From positions 149,302 to 213,301 of the forward strand of contig NZ_JABFHG010000011.1 in the NCBI RefSeq assembly GCF_013112485.1: a stretch of DNA of 64,000 nt, given 5' to 3'. Below are positions 8,778 to 18,798 of this stretch, piece after piece (the stretch's first letter is position 1; each line of letters begins with the position of its first letter). The translations under genes and the position numbers were made by a program. The DNA is from Roseicella sp. DB1501. Lineage in GTDB: Bacteria; Pseudomonadota; Alphaproteobacteria; Acetobacterales; Acetobacteraceae. The notes under the pieces are model-generated. The model ran no database searches, was not told where the DNA came from, and worked only from the letters and a program-made list of their open reading frames with translations.

Positions 8778-10171
8778 GCGGGCGCAGGCTCCTCTTCGGG
8801 CTGGACAGGGCTGGACGCCGCCCCGGCCGCCAGCAGGCCGGAGAGCGAATTGGGATGCGCGGCCAGCACCGTCACGGGCGCCTCGCGGCCGATGAGCGCG
8901 AGCGGTCCGGTCAGGTGCAGGGGCTGCAGCCAGGGGGTACGCCCGGCAACCTGGCCGGGATGGCGGCCGGGGCCGGTGAAGAGCACGGGGAAGGTCAGAC
9001 CGACGCGCGAGCGGTTGAACGCGTCCTGCTGATCCCTCAGCAGCGCCTGCAAGGCCTGCAACCGCGCATCCTTTTCTGGCTCCGCCAGCTGAGATGGCGC
9101 GCCGGCGGCCGGCGTTCCAGGCCGCGCCGAATATTTGAAGCTGAAGGCCTGGGCGAAGCCGACGCGGCGGACGAGGTCGAGCGTCCGCTCGAAATCCGCC
9201 GGCGTCTCGCCCGGATGGCCGGCGATGAAGTCGGAGGAGAGGGCGAGGTCCGGCCGCGCCGCCCGCAACCGGTCGACGATGCGCAGGAAATCCGCCGCGG
9301 TGTGGCCGCGGTTCATCGCCGCCAGCACCCGGTCGCTGCCGCTCTGCACCGGCAGGTGCAGGAAGGGCATGAGCTGCGGCAGGTCGCGATGCGCTTCGAT
9401 CAGCGCGTCGTCCATATCGCGTGGATGGCTGGTGGTGTAGCGCAGCCGCAGCAGGCCGGGGATCTCCGCCAGCGCCCGCAGCAGCCGGCCGAGGCCCCAG
9501 TCCCGGCCGTCCGGCCCCTCGCCGTGATAGGCGTTGACGTTCTGCCCGAGCAGCGTGACCTCGCGCGCCCCGGCCGCGACCAGCCGCCGCGCCTCGGCCA
9601 GCACCTGCGCCACGGGGCGGGAGAATTCGGCGCCGCGGGTATAGGGCACGACGCAGAAGGCGCAGAATTTATCGCAGCCCTCCTGCACCGTGAGGAAGGC
9701 CGTCACCCCCTGAGGCGCGGCGGCGTCCGGCAGGTGGTCGAACTTGTCCTCGGCCGGGAAGTCGGTCTCGATCACCGCCCCCGCGGCGCGGCTGGCGCGC
9801 GCCACCATCTCCGGCAGGCGGTGATAGGTCTGCGGCCCGAGCACGATGTCGACCCAGGGGGCGCGGGCGGTGATCTCGGCCCCCTCGGCCTGGGCGACGC
9901 AGCCGGCGACAGCGAGGACCATGTCGGCGCCGCCGGCGCGACGGGCCTGCTTCGCCTCGCGCAGCCGGCCGAGCTCGGAGAACAGCTTCTCCGTCGCCTT
10001 CTCGCGGATATGGCAGGTGTTGAGGATGACCATGTCGGCCCCCTCCGGCACCTCGGTCGGGGCATAGCCGAGCGGCGCCAGGACATCGGCCATCCGGGCG
10101 CTGTCATAGACATTCATCTGGCAGCCCCAGGTCCGGATGAAGAGACGCTTCCGGGGGGTGGTCGTGGTCAT
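8774..10171 (-). CDS. miaB: tRNA-2-methylthio-N6-dimethylallyladenosine synthase
   Basis: This methylthiotransferase adds the 2-methylthio group to i6A37 of tRNAs that read UNN codons. The N-terminal UPF0004 cluster cysteines are C17 (WGCQMN), C53 (NTCHIREKA) and C91 (AGCVAQ). The radical-SAM cysteines are C166, C170 and C173 (CDKFCAFC), and a TRAM-like domain closes the 465-residue protein, the usual length. It heads the chain miaB-phoH-ybeY-corC, each gene overlapping the next, an arrangement known from many alphaproteobacteria. plsC lies 197 bases upstream on the same strand. Confidence 0.95.
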   Translation of the reverse strand: MTTTTPRKRLFIRTWGCQMNVYDSARMADVLAPLGYAPTEVPEGADMVILNTCHIREKATEKLFSELGRLREAKQARRAGGADMVLAVAGCVAQAEGAEITARAPWVDIVLGPQTYHRLPEMVARASRAAGAVIETDFPAEDKFDHLPDAAAPQGVTAFLTVQEGCDKFCAFCVVPYTRGAEFSRPVAQVLAEARRLVAAGAREVTLLGQNVNAYHGEGPDGRDWGLGRLLRALAEIPGLLRLRYTTSHPRDMDDALIEAHRDLPQLMPFLHLPVQSGSDRVLAAMNRGHTAADFLRIVDRLRAARPDLALSSDFIAGHPGETPADFERTLDLVRRVGFAQAFSFKYSARPGTPAAGAPSQLAEPEKDARLQALQALLRDQQDAFNRSRVGLTFPVLFTGPGRHPGQVAGRTPWLQPLHLTGPLALIGREAPVTVLAAHPNSLSGLLAAGAASSPVQPEEEPAPA

Positions 10172-10368
10172 GCCGGGAACAAACTCCGCCGCCCCGGCGC
10201 AGGAAGGGTGCCGGGATCCGCGGGGCAGATGCGCAAGGCGCGGCGCGGGGTCAAGCGTCCGGTCGCCCCGGCGTCTGCCGGGAGAGGGATGGCCGGTGCG
10301 GCGGCGCGAATCGTCTCACGCCCCGAGCCTCGGCCAGGCGGGCCGCCGCGGTCAAGCGATGGTTTCGC

Positions 10369-11328
10369 TCATGGGCCGGCGGCCTCTCCCTTGGCCTCTC
10401 CGTTCGGGGCCGCCGGTGGCGCAATCGGCACCACCGGCCGGTTCTGCCGCAGCCGCTCGGCGCCCTCGCGCACGATCCGTTGCGTCTCCGCCGCCAGCGC
10501 CTTCCGGTTGGGCAGGCGGCCCGGCGGGAAGGGCTCGTGCAGCACCACCGTCACCCGGGCGCCGCTGCGCCGGGCGAGCTGCCAGAAATGGCTGGCGATC
10601 TCCATGTCGCCATACCAGGCGAAAAGCGGCCGGTCGCGCCGGCAGGCCGGCAGGCCGCCGAGCCGGTCATAGACCACCGAGACCGGCTGGACCTGCCGCG
10701 CCCCGTCGGCGATGGCGAAGAAGGAGGTGCGGAAGGGCAGCTCCCGCGTGCCGTCGTTGCTGGTGCCCTCGGGGAACAGGATCAGGCTGCCGCCGCCCGT
10801 CATGTGGTCGCGCATCGCCTGCGCCTCGCGCCCCGTGGTGCCACGGCTGCGGCTGACGAAGACGGTGCGGCCGAGATACGCGATGGTGCGGATCACCGGC
10901 CAGGTGCCGACTTCCGATTTCGCCACGAAGACCGCCGGCAGCACGCCGCCGAGCACCGGGATGTCGAGCCAGGAGGAGTGGTTGGAGACGAAGAGCACCG
11001 GTCCGTCCGGGCAGGGCCTGCCGATCACCTGCACGCGCAGCCCGATCAGCCGTGACAGCACCGCGTGGTAGAGCAGCGCGAAGCGGATCTTCGCCTTGCC
11101 TGGCAGGAGCAGCAGCACCGCCTGCACCGGCACGGAGAACAGGGTCCAGAGCGTCAGCAGCGCCAGCCGCCGCGCCGCCCGGACGCGGCCGCCGAGCGGC
11201 CGGTCGGCGAAGACGTCGAAGAGGCGCCCTCCCGGCAACCGGTTGCGGAAGCGGAGCGGCTTGCGCCGCCGCAGGCGGCGGGGGCGCAGGGCCTCGATCG
11301 GGGCTGGGGCGTCGGCCACGGCATCCAT
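10369..11328 (-). CDS. plsC: 1-acyl-sn-glycerol-3-phosphate acyltransferase (PlsC family)
   Basis: The 319-residue protein has the acyltransferase motif NHSSWLD (H117-x4-D122) and the substrate-binding motif LFPEGTSNDG near residue 185. A hydrophobic helix at about 54-77 (LALLTLWTLFSVPVQAVLLL) would anchor it in the inner membrane. It transfers acyl chains to lysophosphatidate in phospholipid synthesis; an OlsA-like role in ornithine lipid synthesis is an alternative that the sequence does not exclude. The N-terminal 30 residues are Arg-rich. It lies upstream of miaB, as it does in several alphaproteobacteria. Confidence 0.88.
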   Translation of the reverse strand: MDAVADAPAPIEALRPRRLRRRKPLRFRNRLPGGRLFDVFADRPLGGRVRAARRLALLTLWTLFSVPVQAVLLLLPGKAKIRFALLYHAVLSRLIGLRVQVIGRPCPDGPVLFVSNHSSWLDIPVLGGVLPAVFVAKSEVGTWPVIRTIAYLGRTVFVSRSRGTTGREAQAMRDHMTGGGSLILFPEGTSNDGTRELPFRTSFFAIADGARQVQPVSVVYDRLGGLPACRRDRPLFAWYGDMEIASHFWQLARRSGARVTVVLHEPFPPGRLPNRKALAAETQRIVREGAERLRQNRPVVPIAPPAAPNGEAKGEAAGP

Positions 11329-11400
11329 GATCCCTCCGCGATACCGCGCGGTCGGGGATGCGGCAATGACACCGACGCGTCAGGCCGGTGACGGCCGCGC

Positions 11401-13452
11401 TCAGCCGGCGCCGCGCAGCGCCTGCAGCACGAGGCCCTCGGTCAGCAGCTGCGGCAGCACCGCCGGCGCGCCGCCACCCGCGGGATAGAGCAGGTAGAGC
11501 GGCACCCCCTCCCGCCCATGCGCGCGCAGCAGGGCGCCGATCGCGGCGTCGCCATTGGTCCAGTCGCCCTTGAGATAGGCGAGGCGGCGCGCGGCGAAGG
11601 CCTCCTGCACCGGGCCCGATCGCAGCACGAGTTGCTCGTTGACCTTGCAGGTGATGCACCAGGCGGCGGTCAGGTCGACGAAGACCGGCCGTCCCTCGGC
11701 CTGCAACGCCGCGACCCGGGCGGCCGACCAGGGCTCGCTCCCGGCCTCGGCGGCGGGCGGCGGCGCCGTGGTGAGGCCCGGCAGCAGCGCCAGGGCGCCG
11801 AGCGCCGCCAGGCCGGCGAGGGCCCGCCCCGCCCAGCGGCCGCGGCCGGCGCCGCGCTGCGCTGCGCCGAGCGCCCAGGCGGCGAAGCCGATCAGCACCG
11901 CGCCGGCGAGCAGCAGCGCCAGCCCGTCCGGCCCGGCCTGCTGCGCCAGCACCCAGGCGAGCCAGGCCGCCGCACCGTACATCGGGAAGGCCAGCCCCTG
12001 CCGCAGCCGCTCCATCCAGGCGCCCGGTCGCGGCAGCAGCGCGGCGAGACCGGGGACGAGGCCGAGCAGCGCATAGGGCGCGGCCAGGCCGAGGCCGAGC
12101 GCGGCGAAGACGGCTAGCGTCTGCGGCGCCGGCAGGGCGAGGGCGGTGCCGATCGCCGCCGCCATGAAAGGCGCGGTGCAGGGGGTGGCGACGAGCACCG
12201 CCAGCACGCCGGTCATGAAGCTGCCGGCATGGCCGCCCTGCCTGGCCAGCGCCCCGCCGGCGCCGACCGGGCCGGCGATGGCGTAGACGCCCGAGAGGTT
12301 GAGCCCGACCGCGAAGATCAGCCAGGCGAGCGCGGCGACGAAGGCCGGGGCGGTGAACTGGAACCCCCAGCCGGCGGCGATGCCCGCGGCGCGCAGCCCG
12401 ATCAGCAGCCCGGCCAACGCCAGGAAGCTGGCCAGCACGCCGAGCGTGTAGCTCGCGGCATGCGCCCGCACCTCCGCCCGCGCCGCGCCGGAGAGGCGGG
12501 CCAGCGCCATCGCCTTCATGGCGAGGATCGGGAAGACGCAGGGCATCAGGTTCAGGATCAGCCCGCCGAGGAAAGCTGAGAGCAACGCCCGGCCGAGCGG
12601 CAGCGCCGCCGCCGCGACCGGCGCGGCGCCGACCGGGGCCGAGACGGCATAGGCCGAGCGCTGCCCGCCGGCATCGGTCAGGACCAGGACGCCTTCGAGG
12701 CTCGCCGGCATCGGCGCGCCCTCGGGCCGGGTCAGCCCAAGGGTAAGGCGGCCGGGTTTCAGAGTGAGCGGCTGCGGCGCGGCATTGTCGAGCAGACCGC
12801 CCTCGGCCGGGAAGAAGGTCGCGGCCTTCACGCTGTCCGGCCCGAGCGCCTCGCCGGTCAGGGTCAGGCTGCCGCCGCGCCCCTGCAGCGCCGCCCCGGC
12901 AGCCCAGGGAGAGGCACGCGGCATCGCCGCCTCGGCCGCGGCGAAGAGCGGGGCGAGATGGGCATCGGCGCGCGGGCTGGCCTCGATCGGCAGTTCGAGG
13001 CGGAACCGCCCCTCCTCCGGGATGCAGAGTTCGGCGCAGACCAGCCAACTCGCCTCCGCCTCGACGGCGAGCCGCCCGCCCGGTGCCAGCCCGGCCGGGA
13101 CCGTGGCACGGAAGGGCAGCAGCACCTCGCCCTCATAGCCGAAGCTCACCAGCGGGCCTGTCGGGATGCGCTCCGGCGCCGGCCAGCGGATCGGGCCGGC
13201 CTCGGCGCCCTCGGGGGCGAGCAGCCGGATCTCCGGCGGCGCCCCGGCATCGCCGGGATTGCGCCAGTAGCCATGCCAGCCCGGGGCGAGGCGCAGGCGA
13301 AGGCCGAGTTCCACCGCCTTCCCCGGTGCCACGGCGGCAGCGGCGGCGACGAGGCTGGCGGTTGCCTGCGGCGAGCGGACGGGCGCGCTCTCCCCCGCCC
13401 GGGCGAGCGGGGCGAGCAGCACCAGCAGGAGGGCGAGCAACAGGCGGGACAT
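11401..13452 (-). CDS. DsbD/ScsB-type thiol:disulfide interchange protein
   Basis: The 683-residue protein begins with a signal peptide (MSRLLLALLLVLLAPLARAG). A periplasmic domain follows, with the ScsB-like GWHGYWRNPGDAG segment and a cysteine pair VCAELC. Next is a membrane domain of about eight helices with the conserved PCVFPILAMK and ATPCTAPFM cysteines. The C-terminal thioredoxin domain has CITC at C599/C602 (AAWCITCKVN). Such proteins carry electrons from cytoplasmic thioredoxin across the inner membrane to periplasmic disulfide reductases. The open frame continues far upstream, but the ATG at 13452 was chosen because it is directly followed by the signal peptide. Confidence 0.9.
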   Translation of the reverse strand: MSRLLLALLLVLLAPLARAGESAPVRSPQATASLVAAAAAVAPGKAVELGLRLRLAPGWHGYWRNPGDAGAPPEIRLLAPEGAEAGPIRWPAPERIPTGPLVSFGYEGEVLLPFRATVPAGLAPGGRLAVEAEASWLVCAELCIPEEGRFRLELPIEASPRADAHLAPLFAAAEAAMPRASPWAAGAALQGRGGSLTLTGEALGPDSVKAATFFPAEGGLLDNAAPQPLTLKPGRLTLGLTRPEGAPMPASLEGVLVLTDAGGQRSAYAVSAPVGAAPVAAAALPLGRALLSAFLGGLILNLMPCVFPILAMKAMALARLSGAARAEVRAHAASYTLGVLASFLALAGLLIGLRAAGIAAGWGFQFTAPAFVAALAWLIFAVGLNLSGVYAIAGPVGAGGALARQGGHAGSFMTGVLAVLVATPCTAPFMAAAIGTALALPAPQTLAVFAALGLGLAAPYALLGLVPGLAALLPRPGAWMERLRQGLAFPMYGAAAWLAWVLAQQAGPDGLALLLAGAVLIGFAAWALGAAQRGAGRGRWAGRALAGLAALGALALLPGLTTAPPPAAEAGSEPWSAARVAALQAEGRPVFVDLTAAWCITCKVNEQLVLRSGPVQEAFAARRLAYLKGDWTNGDAAIGALLRAHGREGVPLYLLYPAGGGAPAVLPQLLTEGLVLQALRGAG

Positions 13453-13743
13453 GGCGGAGGAGATAGACCGGATTGCCCGGCCGCCGAAACCGACGATGCG
13501 CGGCGCCTCCTGGCCTTGTTGCCGCTTCGCCCCAAGGCGCCGCAGGTTGGCGATCCGTTCCGCCGGCGGAAGCCTGGCGCCGGCCATGGAACTCCCGGCG
13601 GCAAGCCCCGCTACTGCGCTTTCGAGCCACCGGGCCGCCGTCCCATGGCGTCGCGCCCATGACATTGTGTCCAGGGCGTCGGTCCATCCAAGGCCCCGCC
13701 GCCGCCCGGCGCTACCCTCCCCGCCCAGGACAGGAGAGCCACC

Positions 13744-14058
13744 ATGTCCCTCTTCACCGTCGAGGTCGCCGGCCGGCCCGTCCTCGTCTTCCATGAGCAA
13801 AGCCCGGAAGCCGCCGAGGAGCTGGTCGCCACGCTGATCGGCCCCGACCTGCAGGAATTCGAGGCCGGCGGCGAGCCGCTCTGGGACGGCCAGTCCGAGC
13901 TGCTGGTGCGCGCCGCCGGCACCGAGGAGGCAAGCCGCTGGCAGCAGGGCCTCGCCGAGGCCCGCGAGGGCGGCGACGGCCAGGATGAGGAGGAGTTCGC
14001 GGTCTTCCTCGTCGCCCTCGATGAGGAGGACGCGGACGGCGAGGCCGGGGAAGCCTGA
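13744..14058 (+). CDS. Small acidic hypothetical protein
   Basis: The 104-residue protein is strongly acidic: the last 35 residues are mostly Asp and Glu (QDEEEFAVFLVALDEEDADG). It opens with a short beta-rich stretch (MSLFTVEVAGRPVLVFHE) and an amphipathic helix (PEAAEELVATLIG). I do not recognise a family. A good ribosome-binding site (GACAGGAGAG) sits 6 bases before the ATG. It lies 79 bases upstream of hrpB on the same strand, so the two may be co-transcribed. Confidence 0.65.
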   Translation: MSLFTVEVAGRPVLVFHEQSPEAAEELVATLIGPDLQEFEAGGEPLWDGQSELLVRAAGTEEASRWQQGLAEAREGGDGQDEEEFAVFLVALDEEDADGEAGEA

Positions 14059-14137
14059 GCACCCTTTCCCAAGGGCGCCCTTTCCGGGATGCCCTATTCG
14101 GGGTGACTGGGCCGCGCCCGCCCCTATAAGCGCCGGC

Positions 14138-16663
14138 ATGCTGCCCCATCCTCCGGCCGACCTTCCGGTGACCGAGGCGCTGCCGGCGCTCACCGCCGCG
14201 CTGCGCCAGGGGCCGAACGCCCTTCTCATCGCCCCGCCCGGCGCCGGCAAGACCACGCTGGTGCCGCTGGTGCTGCGCGGCGAGCCCTGGGCCGCGGGCG
14301 GCAAGCTGCTGGTGCTGGAGCCGCGCCGCGTCGCCGCCCGGGCCGCGGCGCGGCGCATGGCCGAGCTGCTCGGCGAGGCCGCGCCTGGCCAGACCATCGG
14401 CCTTGCCACCCGGCTCGACCGGGCCGTCTCGGCCGCCACCCGCGTCGAGGTGGTGACCGAGGGGCTGCTGGTCCGCCGGCTGCAATCCGATCCGGGGCTG
14501 GAGGGCGTCGCCGGCGTCCTGTTCGACGAGGCGCATGAGCGCAACCTCGACACCGACCTCGCCCTCGCCCTCTGCCTCGACCTGCAGCGCGCCCTGCGAC
14601 CCGAGCTGCGGCTGCTGGCGATGTCGGCGACGCTCGATGGCGGCGCCTTCGCCGGGCTGATGGGAGGGCCGGCGGGGCCGGCGCCGCGGATCGAAAGCCT
14701 CGGCCGCGCCTTTCCCGTCGCCATCGAGCACCGGCCGCGCGACCTGCGCGACCCCCGCGACCTGCCCGAGGCCATGGCCGGGACGATCCGCGAAGCGCTA
14801 CGGGCGCATCCGGGCGACGTTCTCGCCTTCCTCCCTGGCTGGGGCGAGATCCGTCGCACCGCCGAGCGGCTCGGCGGCGTCGAGGCCGATGTGCTGCCGC
14901 TGCATGGCGAGATGCCGCCGGCCGAGCAGGACCGGGCGCTCACCCCCCATGGTGGGCCGAATCCGCGTCGCAAGGTGGTGCTGGCCACCTCCATCGCCGA
15001 GACCTCGCTGACCGTGCCGGGCGTGCGCATCGTGGTGGATGGCGGCTTCCGCCGGGCGCCGCGGCTCGACCCGGCGACCGGCCTCTCCCGCCTCGTCACC
15101 CTGCGCATCAGCAAGGCCGCCGCCGAGCAGCGCGCCGGCCGCGCCGGCCGCACCGCGCCGGGGGTGGCGATCCGGCTCTGGTCGGAGGCGATGCATCGCG
15201 GCCTGGCGCCGCAGGACCGGCCGGCGATCCTGGAGGAGGAGCTCTCGGGCCTCGCCCTCGACCTCGCCGCCTGGGGCGCGGCGCCGGGGGATCTCGCCTG
15301 GCTCGACCCGCCGCCCGCCGGGACGCTCGCCGCCGCCCGGGCGCTGCTCGCCGATCTCGACGCGCTGGATGCGGCGGGGACGGTCACCGCGACCGGCCGC
15401 CGCATGGCCCGGCTCGGCACCCATCCCCGCCTCGCCCGCATGCTGGCCGCCGCCGGGACCGAGGGCGAGAAGGCGCTGGCCGCCGATCTCGCCGCCCTGC
15501 TGGAGGAGCGCGACCCGATCCGCCGCGGCCCGTCGCGCGGCTCTGACCGGCGGGAGGCGCCGGCCGACATCACCCTGCGGCTGGAGCTGCTGCATGGCGG
15601 CGACCATCCCGAGGCCGACCGGGGCGCGGTGCAGCGCATCCTCCGCGCCGCGGCGCTGCACCGGCGGCGGCTGGGCGTGCATGGCTCGACCCTGCCCGAG
15701 GGCGATGCCGGCGCCCTGCTCGCCGCCGGCTTCCCCGACCGCATCGCCGCCCGGCGCGGCGTCATGGCCGGCGCCTTCCGCCTCGCGTCAGGTCAGGGCG
15801 CGCGGCTGCCGGCGACCGACCCGCTGGCCAAGGCGCCGCTGCTCGCCGTCGCCGATCTCGAACTGCAGGGGACCGAGGCGCGCATCCGCATGGCCGCGCC
15901 GATCGAACGGGCGGCGTTGGAGGCACGCTTCCCCGATCGCTTCCGGCGCGAGGAGGGCGCCGCCTTCGATGCCAGGGCCGGCGCCGTGCTGGCGCGGCGG
16001 CGGCTGCGCTTCGGGCCGCTGGTGCTGGAGGAGACGGCCATCCCGCAGGCCGATCCGGCGGCCGCCGCCGCGGCACTCGCCGCCGCGGTCGCGGAGCGGG
16101 ACCTGCGCGACCTGCCCTGGGGCGCGGCGGCGCGGCAGCTCCAGGCGCGGGTGGGTTGGATGCGCAGGGCGGAGGGCGGGGACTGGCCCGACCTCTCCGA
16201 CGCCGCGCTCGCCGCCGGCGTGCAGGACTGGCTGGCGCCGCATCTGCACGGGATGACCAGGCTCGCCGAGCTCGCCGGGCTGAACCTGCCGGAGCTGTTG
16301 CTGCAATCCCTCCCCTGGGAGCAGCGCCGCCGGCTGGACGAGGCGCTGCCCGCCAGGCTGGCGCTGCCGGCCGGCCGCAGCGCCGCCATCGACTATGCGC
16401 GCGAGGTGCCGACGCTGGAGGCCCGCGCGCAGCACCTCTACGGCATGGCCTCCCTGCCGCCCCTCGCCGGGGGGCGCGTGCCGCTGCAGGTGGCGCTGCT
16501 CTCGCCGGCGGGCCGGCCGATCGCGGTGACCGGCGACCTCGCGGGCTTCTGGAAAGGCGGCTGGCTGGATGCCCGCAAGGACATGCGCGGGCGCTATCCG
16601 AAGCATCACTGGCCGGAGGACCCGGCGACGGCCGCGGCCGCGGCCGACCCGCCGCGGCGCTGA
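14138..16663 (+). CDS. hrpB: ATP-dependent helicase HrpB (DEAH-box)
   Basis: The 841-residue protein has Walker A PPGAGKTT near residue 33, motif II DEAHERNLDTDLA, motif III MSATLDG, then the helicase C-terminal domain with ATSIAETSLTVPGV and the motif VI segment QRAGRAGRTAPG. A helicase-associated HA2 region and the HrpB-specific C-terminal domain (WKGGWLDARKDMRGRYPKHH) complete it. This layout and length match HrpB, a DEAH helicase whose biological role is poorly defined outside some plant and animal pathogens. The ATG at 14138 was chosen because the P-loop domain starts right after it; the frame is open further upstream. Confidence 0.93.
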   Translation: MLPHPPADLPVTEALPALTAALRQGPNALLIAPPGAGKTTLVPLVLRGEPWAAGGKLLVLEPRRVAARAAARRMAELLGEAAPGQTIGLATRLDRAVSAATRVEVVTEGLLVRRLQSDPGLEGVAGVLFDEAHERNLDTDLALALCLDLQRALRPELRLLAMSATLDGGAFAGLMGGPAGPAPRIESLGRAFPVAIEHRPRDLRDPRDLPEAMAGTIREALRAHPGDVLAFLPGWGEIRRTAERLGGVEADVLPLHGEMPPAEQDRALTPHGGPNPRRKVVLATSIAETSLTVPGVRIVVDGGFRRAPRLDPATGLSRLVTLRISKAAAEQRAGRAGRTAPGVAIRLWSEAMHRGLAPQDRPAILEEELSGLALDLAAWGAAPGDLAWLDPPPAGTLAAARALLADLDALDAAGTVTATGRRMARLGTHPRLARMLAAAGTEGEKALAADLAALLEERDPIRRGPSRGSDRREAPADITLRLELLHGGDHPEADRGAVQRILRAAALHRRRLGVHGSTLPEGDAGALLAAGFPDRIAARRGVMAGAFRLASGQGARLPATDPLAKAPLLAVADLELQGTEARIRMAAPIERAALEARFPDRFRREEGAAFDARAGAVLARRRLRFGPLVLEETAIPQADPAAAAAALAAAVAERDLRDLPWGAAARQLQARVGWMRRAEGGDWPDLSDAALAAGVQDWLAPHLHGMTRLAELAGLNLPELLLQSLPWEQRRRLDEALPARLALPAGRSAAIDYAREVPTLEARAQHLYGMASLPPLAGGRVPLQVALLSPAGRPIAVTGDLAGFWKGGWLDARKDMRGRYPKHHWPEDPATAAAAADPPRR

Positions 16664-16710
16664 AGGCGAGCCGGCGCCGGCGCTCATACCGAGCACACAG
16701 AATTCCAACC

Positions 16711-16803
16711 CGCGGCCCGCTGGGCCAAGCGCCCGAATGGGCGCCGCGGCTTATGCCGCGAAGGCCCAGGCAAACCGGAGGTTTGCGCCCGGCGTTTGAG
16801 GGG
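16711..16803 (+). repeat. Dispersed palindromic repeat, family 1, copy C
   Basis: The core hairpin GCAAACC-GGA-GGTTTGC is at 16770-16786, followed by GCCCGGCG. Upstream flank CGCGGCCCGCTGG matches copy A. It lies between the convergent ends of hrpB and the lipoprotein gene, a place where a transcription terminator would be expected. Confidence 0.75.
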
Positions 16804-16810
16804 CAGGATA

Positions 16811-17185
16811 CTACTGCCTCATCTCCTCCAGCACGCCGGTCGGCAGGCGCCGCTCGAAGCCCACCCGGAGCTGGTCGGCATTGATGTAGACCGTGTCGCC
16901 GCGGCGGATGAGGCAGGTCGGCCGCGTCTCGGTGCGCAGGTTGTAGATGGTCATGCTGCCGCAATAGAGCAGCTCGTCATCCGCCTGCCGCCTGCGGTCG
17001 CCGACCAGCACCGTGCCGGCGGGGAACAGCCAGGCATTGCCGAGCGCGCCGGGAAGCTCGACGTCGCGGGTGAAGCGCAGCGCGGCATAGCCGCCCGGCG
17101 GGCGCGGCTCTGGCTGCGTGCCCATGGCGCAGCCGGCGGGCAGCAGGGCAAGGAGCGCAAGCCAGGGTGGCATGCGGCCCGCCAT
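16811..17185 (-). CDS. Small lipoprotein of unknown function, in the mla operon
   Basis: The 124-residue protein has an N-terminal signal with lipobox LPAGC (lipidated Cys near residue 19), so it is exported and lipid-anchored. The mature part has two short segments with Cys (ELLYCGSM, RPTCLIRRGDTVYI) that could form a disulfide. I do not recognise a family. It starts 6 bases after the mlaF stop and is therefore very likely the fourth gene of alr-mlaE-mlaF. Its position is where the Mla substrate-binding component would often stand, but it shows no MCE domain. Confidence 0.7.
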   Translation of the reverse strand: MAGRMPPWLALLALLPAGCAMGTQPEPRPPGGYAALRFTRDVELPGALGNAWLFPAGTVLVGDRRRQADDELLYCGSMTIYNLRTETRPTCLIRRGDTVYINADQLRVGFERRLPTGVLEEMRQ

Positions 17186-17191
17186 GCGCGC

Positions 17192-18013
17192 CTACCGCCG
17201 CAGCTCCATGCGGATCGGCCCCTCCCGCTCGCCATTGGCGAACTGGTCGACCATCGCATTGCCGGTATGGCCGAGCGTGCCGGCGGGGCCGGTCCAGACG
17301 ATCTTCCCCCTGTAGAGCATGGCCGCGTCGTCGCCGATGCGGCGGGCGCTCGCCATGTCATGGGTGATGGAGATCGCCGTCGCGCCGAGGCGCTTCACGC
17401 AGTCGACGATCAGCCCGTCGATCACCGCGCCCATGATCGGGTCGAGCCCGGTGGTCGGCTCGTCGAAGAAGATGATGTCGGGCTGGGCCGCGATCGCCCG
17501 GGCCAGCGCCACGCGCTTCTGCATGCCGCCCGAGAGCTCGGCCGGCGAGAGGTCGCCCACCGAGCCGTCGAGCCCGACCTGCGCCAGCACCTCCGCCGCC
17601 TTGTCGCGCGCCTGCGTGCGGCTGATGCGGTTCTGCGCCAGCAGCTTGAAGCAGACATTCTCCCAGACTGGCAGGCTGTCGAAGAGCGCGCCGTTCTGGA
17701 ACAGCATGCCGATGCGGTCGCCGAGCGCCTCGCGCTCGCCGCGGGACATGCGCAGCACGTCCTTGCCGTCGATCTCGATCAGGCCGGCATCGGGCTCGAT
17801 CATGCCGAGGATGCACTTGATCGTCACCGACTTGCCGCTGCCCGAGCCGCCGAGGACCACCATCGAATGCCCGGCGGCGACGTCCAGATCGACGCCGTCC
17901 AGCACCTGCTTGGCGCCGAAGGCCTTGCGCACGCCGCGCATGCGGATCTTCGGCACCGCCCCAACGGCAGGACGGGCGGCGGGGCGGGTTGCCGGATCGG
18001 CCATGTCCCTCAT
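17192..18013 (-). CDS. mlaF: ABC transporter ATP-binding protein, MlaF type
   Basis: The 273-residue protein has Walker A GGSGSGKSV, a Q-loop (MLFQNGALFDSLPVWENV) typical of MlaF, signature LSGGMQKRVALARA and Walker B IIFFDEPTTGLDP. In the Mla system the ATPase powers phospholipid movement between inner and outer membranes together with the permease MlaE. The ATG at 18013 overlaps the mlaE stop as ATGA; a second ATG three codons later is an alternative. No MCE-domain gene (mlaD), mlaC or mlaB is in the window, so the partners must be elsewhere. Confidence 0.92.
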   Translation of the reverse strand: MRDMADPATRPAARPAVGAVPKIRMRGVRKAFGAKQVLDGVDLDVAAGHSMVVLGGSGSGKSVTIKCILGMIEPDAGLIEIDGKDVLRMSRGEREALGDRIGMLFQNGALFDSLPVWENVCFKLLAQNRISRTQARDKAAEVLAQVGLDGSVGDLSPAELSGGMQKRVALARAIAAQPDIIFFDEPTTGLDPIMGAVIDGLIVDCVKRLGATAISITHDMASARRIGDDAAMLYRGKIVWTGPAGTLGHTGNAMVDQFANGEREGPIRMELRR

Positions 18014-18798
18014 CGCGCGAAGAAGGCCTCGGTCAGCACGTAGTCGAGCGCCAGGATCAGGATGGAGGAGGCGACGACGGCCGTGGTGGTCGCGCCGCCG
18101 ACGCCCTGCGCCCCGCCCTTCGAGGTATAGCCGCACCAAGTGCCCATCAGCGCGATGACGAAGCCGAAGACGGCCGCCTTGACCAGGCCCGAGACGACAT
18201 CCTGCACCTGCAGCACGTCGAAGGTGGAGTGCAGATAGGCGGCGGAGACGAAGCCGAGCTTGTAGGTGCCGATCAGCCAGCCACCCATGACGCCGAGGAT
18301 GTCCGCCACCAGCACCAGCAGCGGCAGGGCGATGACCGCGGCGAGCAGGCGCGGCGTCACCAGGTATTTCATCGGGTTGGTGGAGAGCGTGCTCAGCGCG
18401 TCGATCTGGTCGGTCACCCGCATGGTGCCGATCTCGGCGGCGAAACTGGCGCCGATCCGTCCCGAGACCATCAGCGCCGCCAGCACCGGGCCGAGCTCGC
18501 GCGTCAACGAGATGACGACGACGCTGGCGATGGCGGATTGCGCATTGAAGCGGGCGAAGCCGGTATAGCTCTGCAGCGCCAGCACCATGCCGGTGAAGAC
18601 CGCGGTCAGCGCCACCACCGGCAGGGAGAACCAGGCGATCTCGACGAAGGCGCGCCAGAAGAGCCGGCCATAGAAGGGCGGCCGGACGAGGTGGCTCAGC
18701 GCATCGAGCGCGAAGAGGGCGACGCCGCCGACCGTGCGGCAGACGGCGAAGGCGGCGCGGCCGAGCGCCGCCAGCGGGTCGAGCAGATAGCTGTCCAT
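18010..18798 (-). CDS. mlaE: ABC transporter permease, MlaE type
   Basis: The 262-residue membrane protein has about five hydrophobic helices and the family segments SLTRELGPVLAALMVSGRIG, FAAEIGTMRVTDQIDAL and the C-terminal GCxT-like GYTSKGGAQGVGGATT region. It forms the membrane dimer of a phospholipid (retrograde, Mla-type) transporter with MlaF. The start codon shares one base with the alr stop (TGATG), so the gene is translationally coupled to alr upstream and to mlaF downstream. Confidence 0.92.
   Translation of the reverse strand: MDSYLLDPLAALGRAAFAVCRTVGGVALFALDALSHLVRPPFYGRLFWRAFVEIAWFSLPVVALTAVFTGMVLALQSYTGFARFNAQSAIASVVVISLTRELGPVLAALMVSGRIGASFAAEIGTMRVTDQIDALSTLSTNPMKYLVTPRLLAAVIALPLLVLVADILGVMGGWLIGTYKLGFVSAAYLHSTFDVLQVQDVVSGLVKAAVFGFVIALMGTWCGYTSKGGAQGVGGATTTAVVASSILILALDYVLTEAFFAR

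Noticed and set aside
13453..15765. N-terminal extension of the DsbD-like gene running opposite hrpB
   Set aside because: It is low-complexity Arg/Ser/Ala sequence antisense to hrpB; the signal peptide at 13452 marks the true start.
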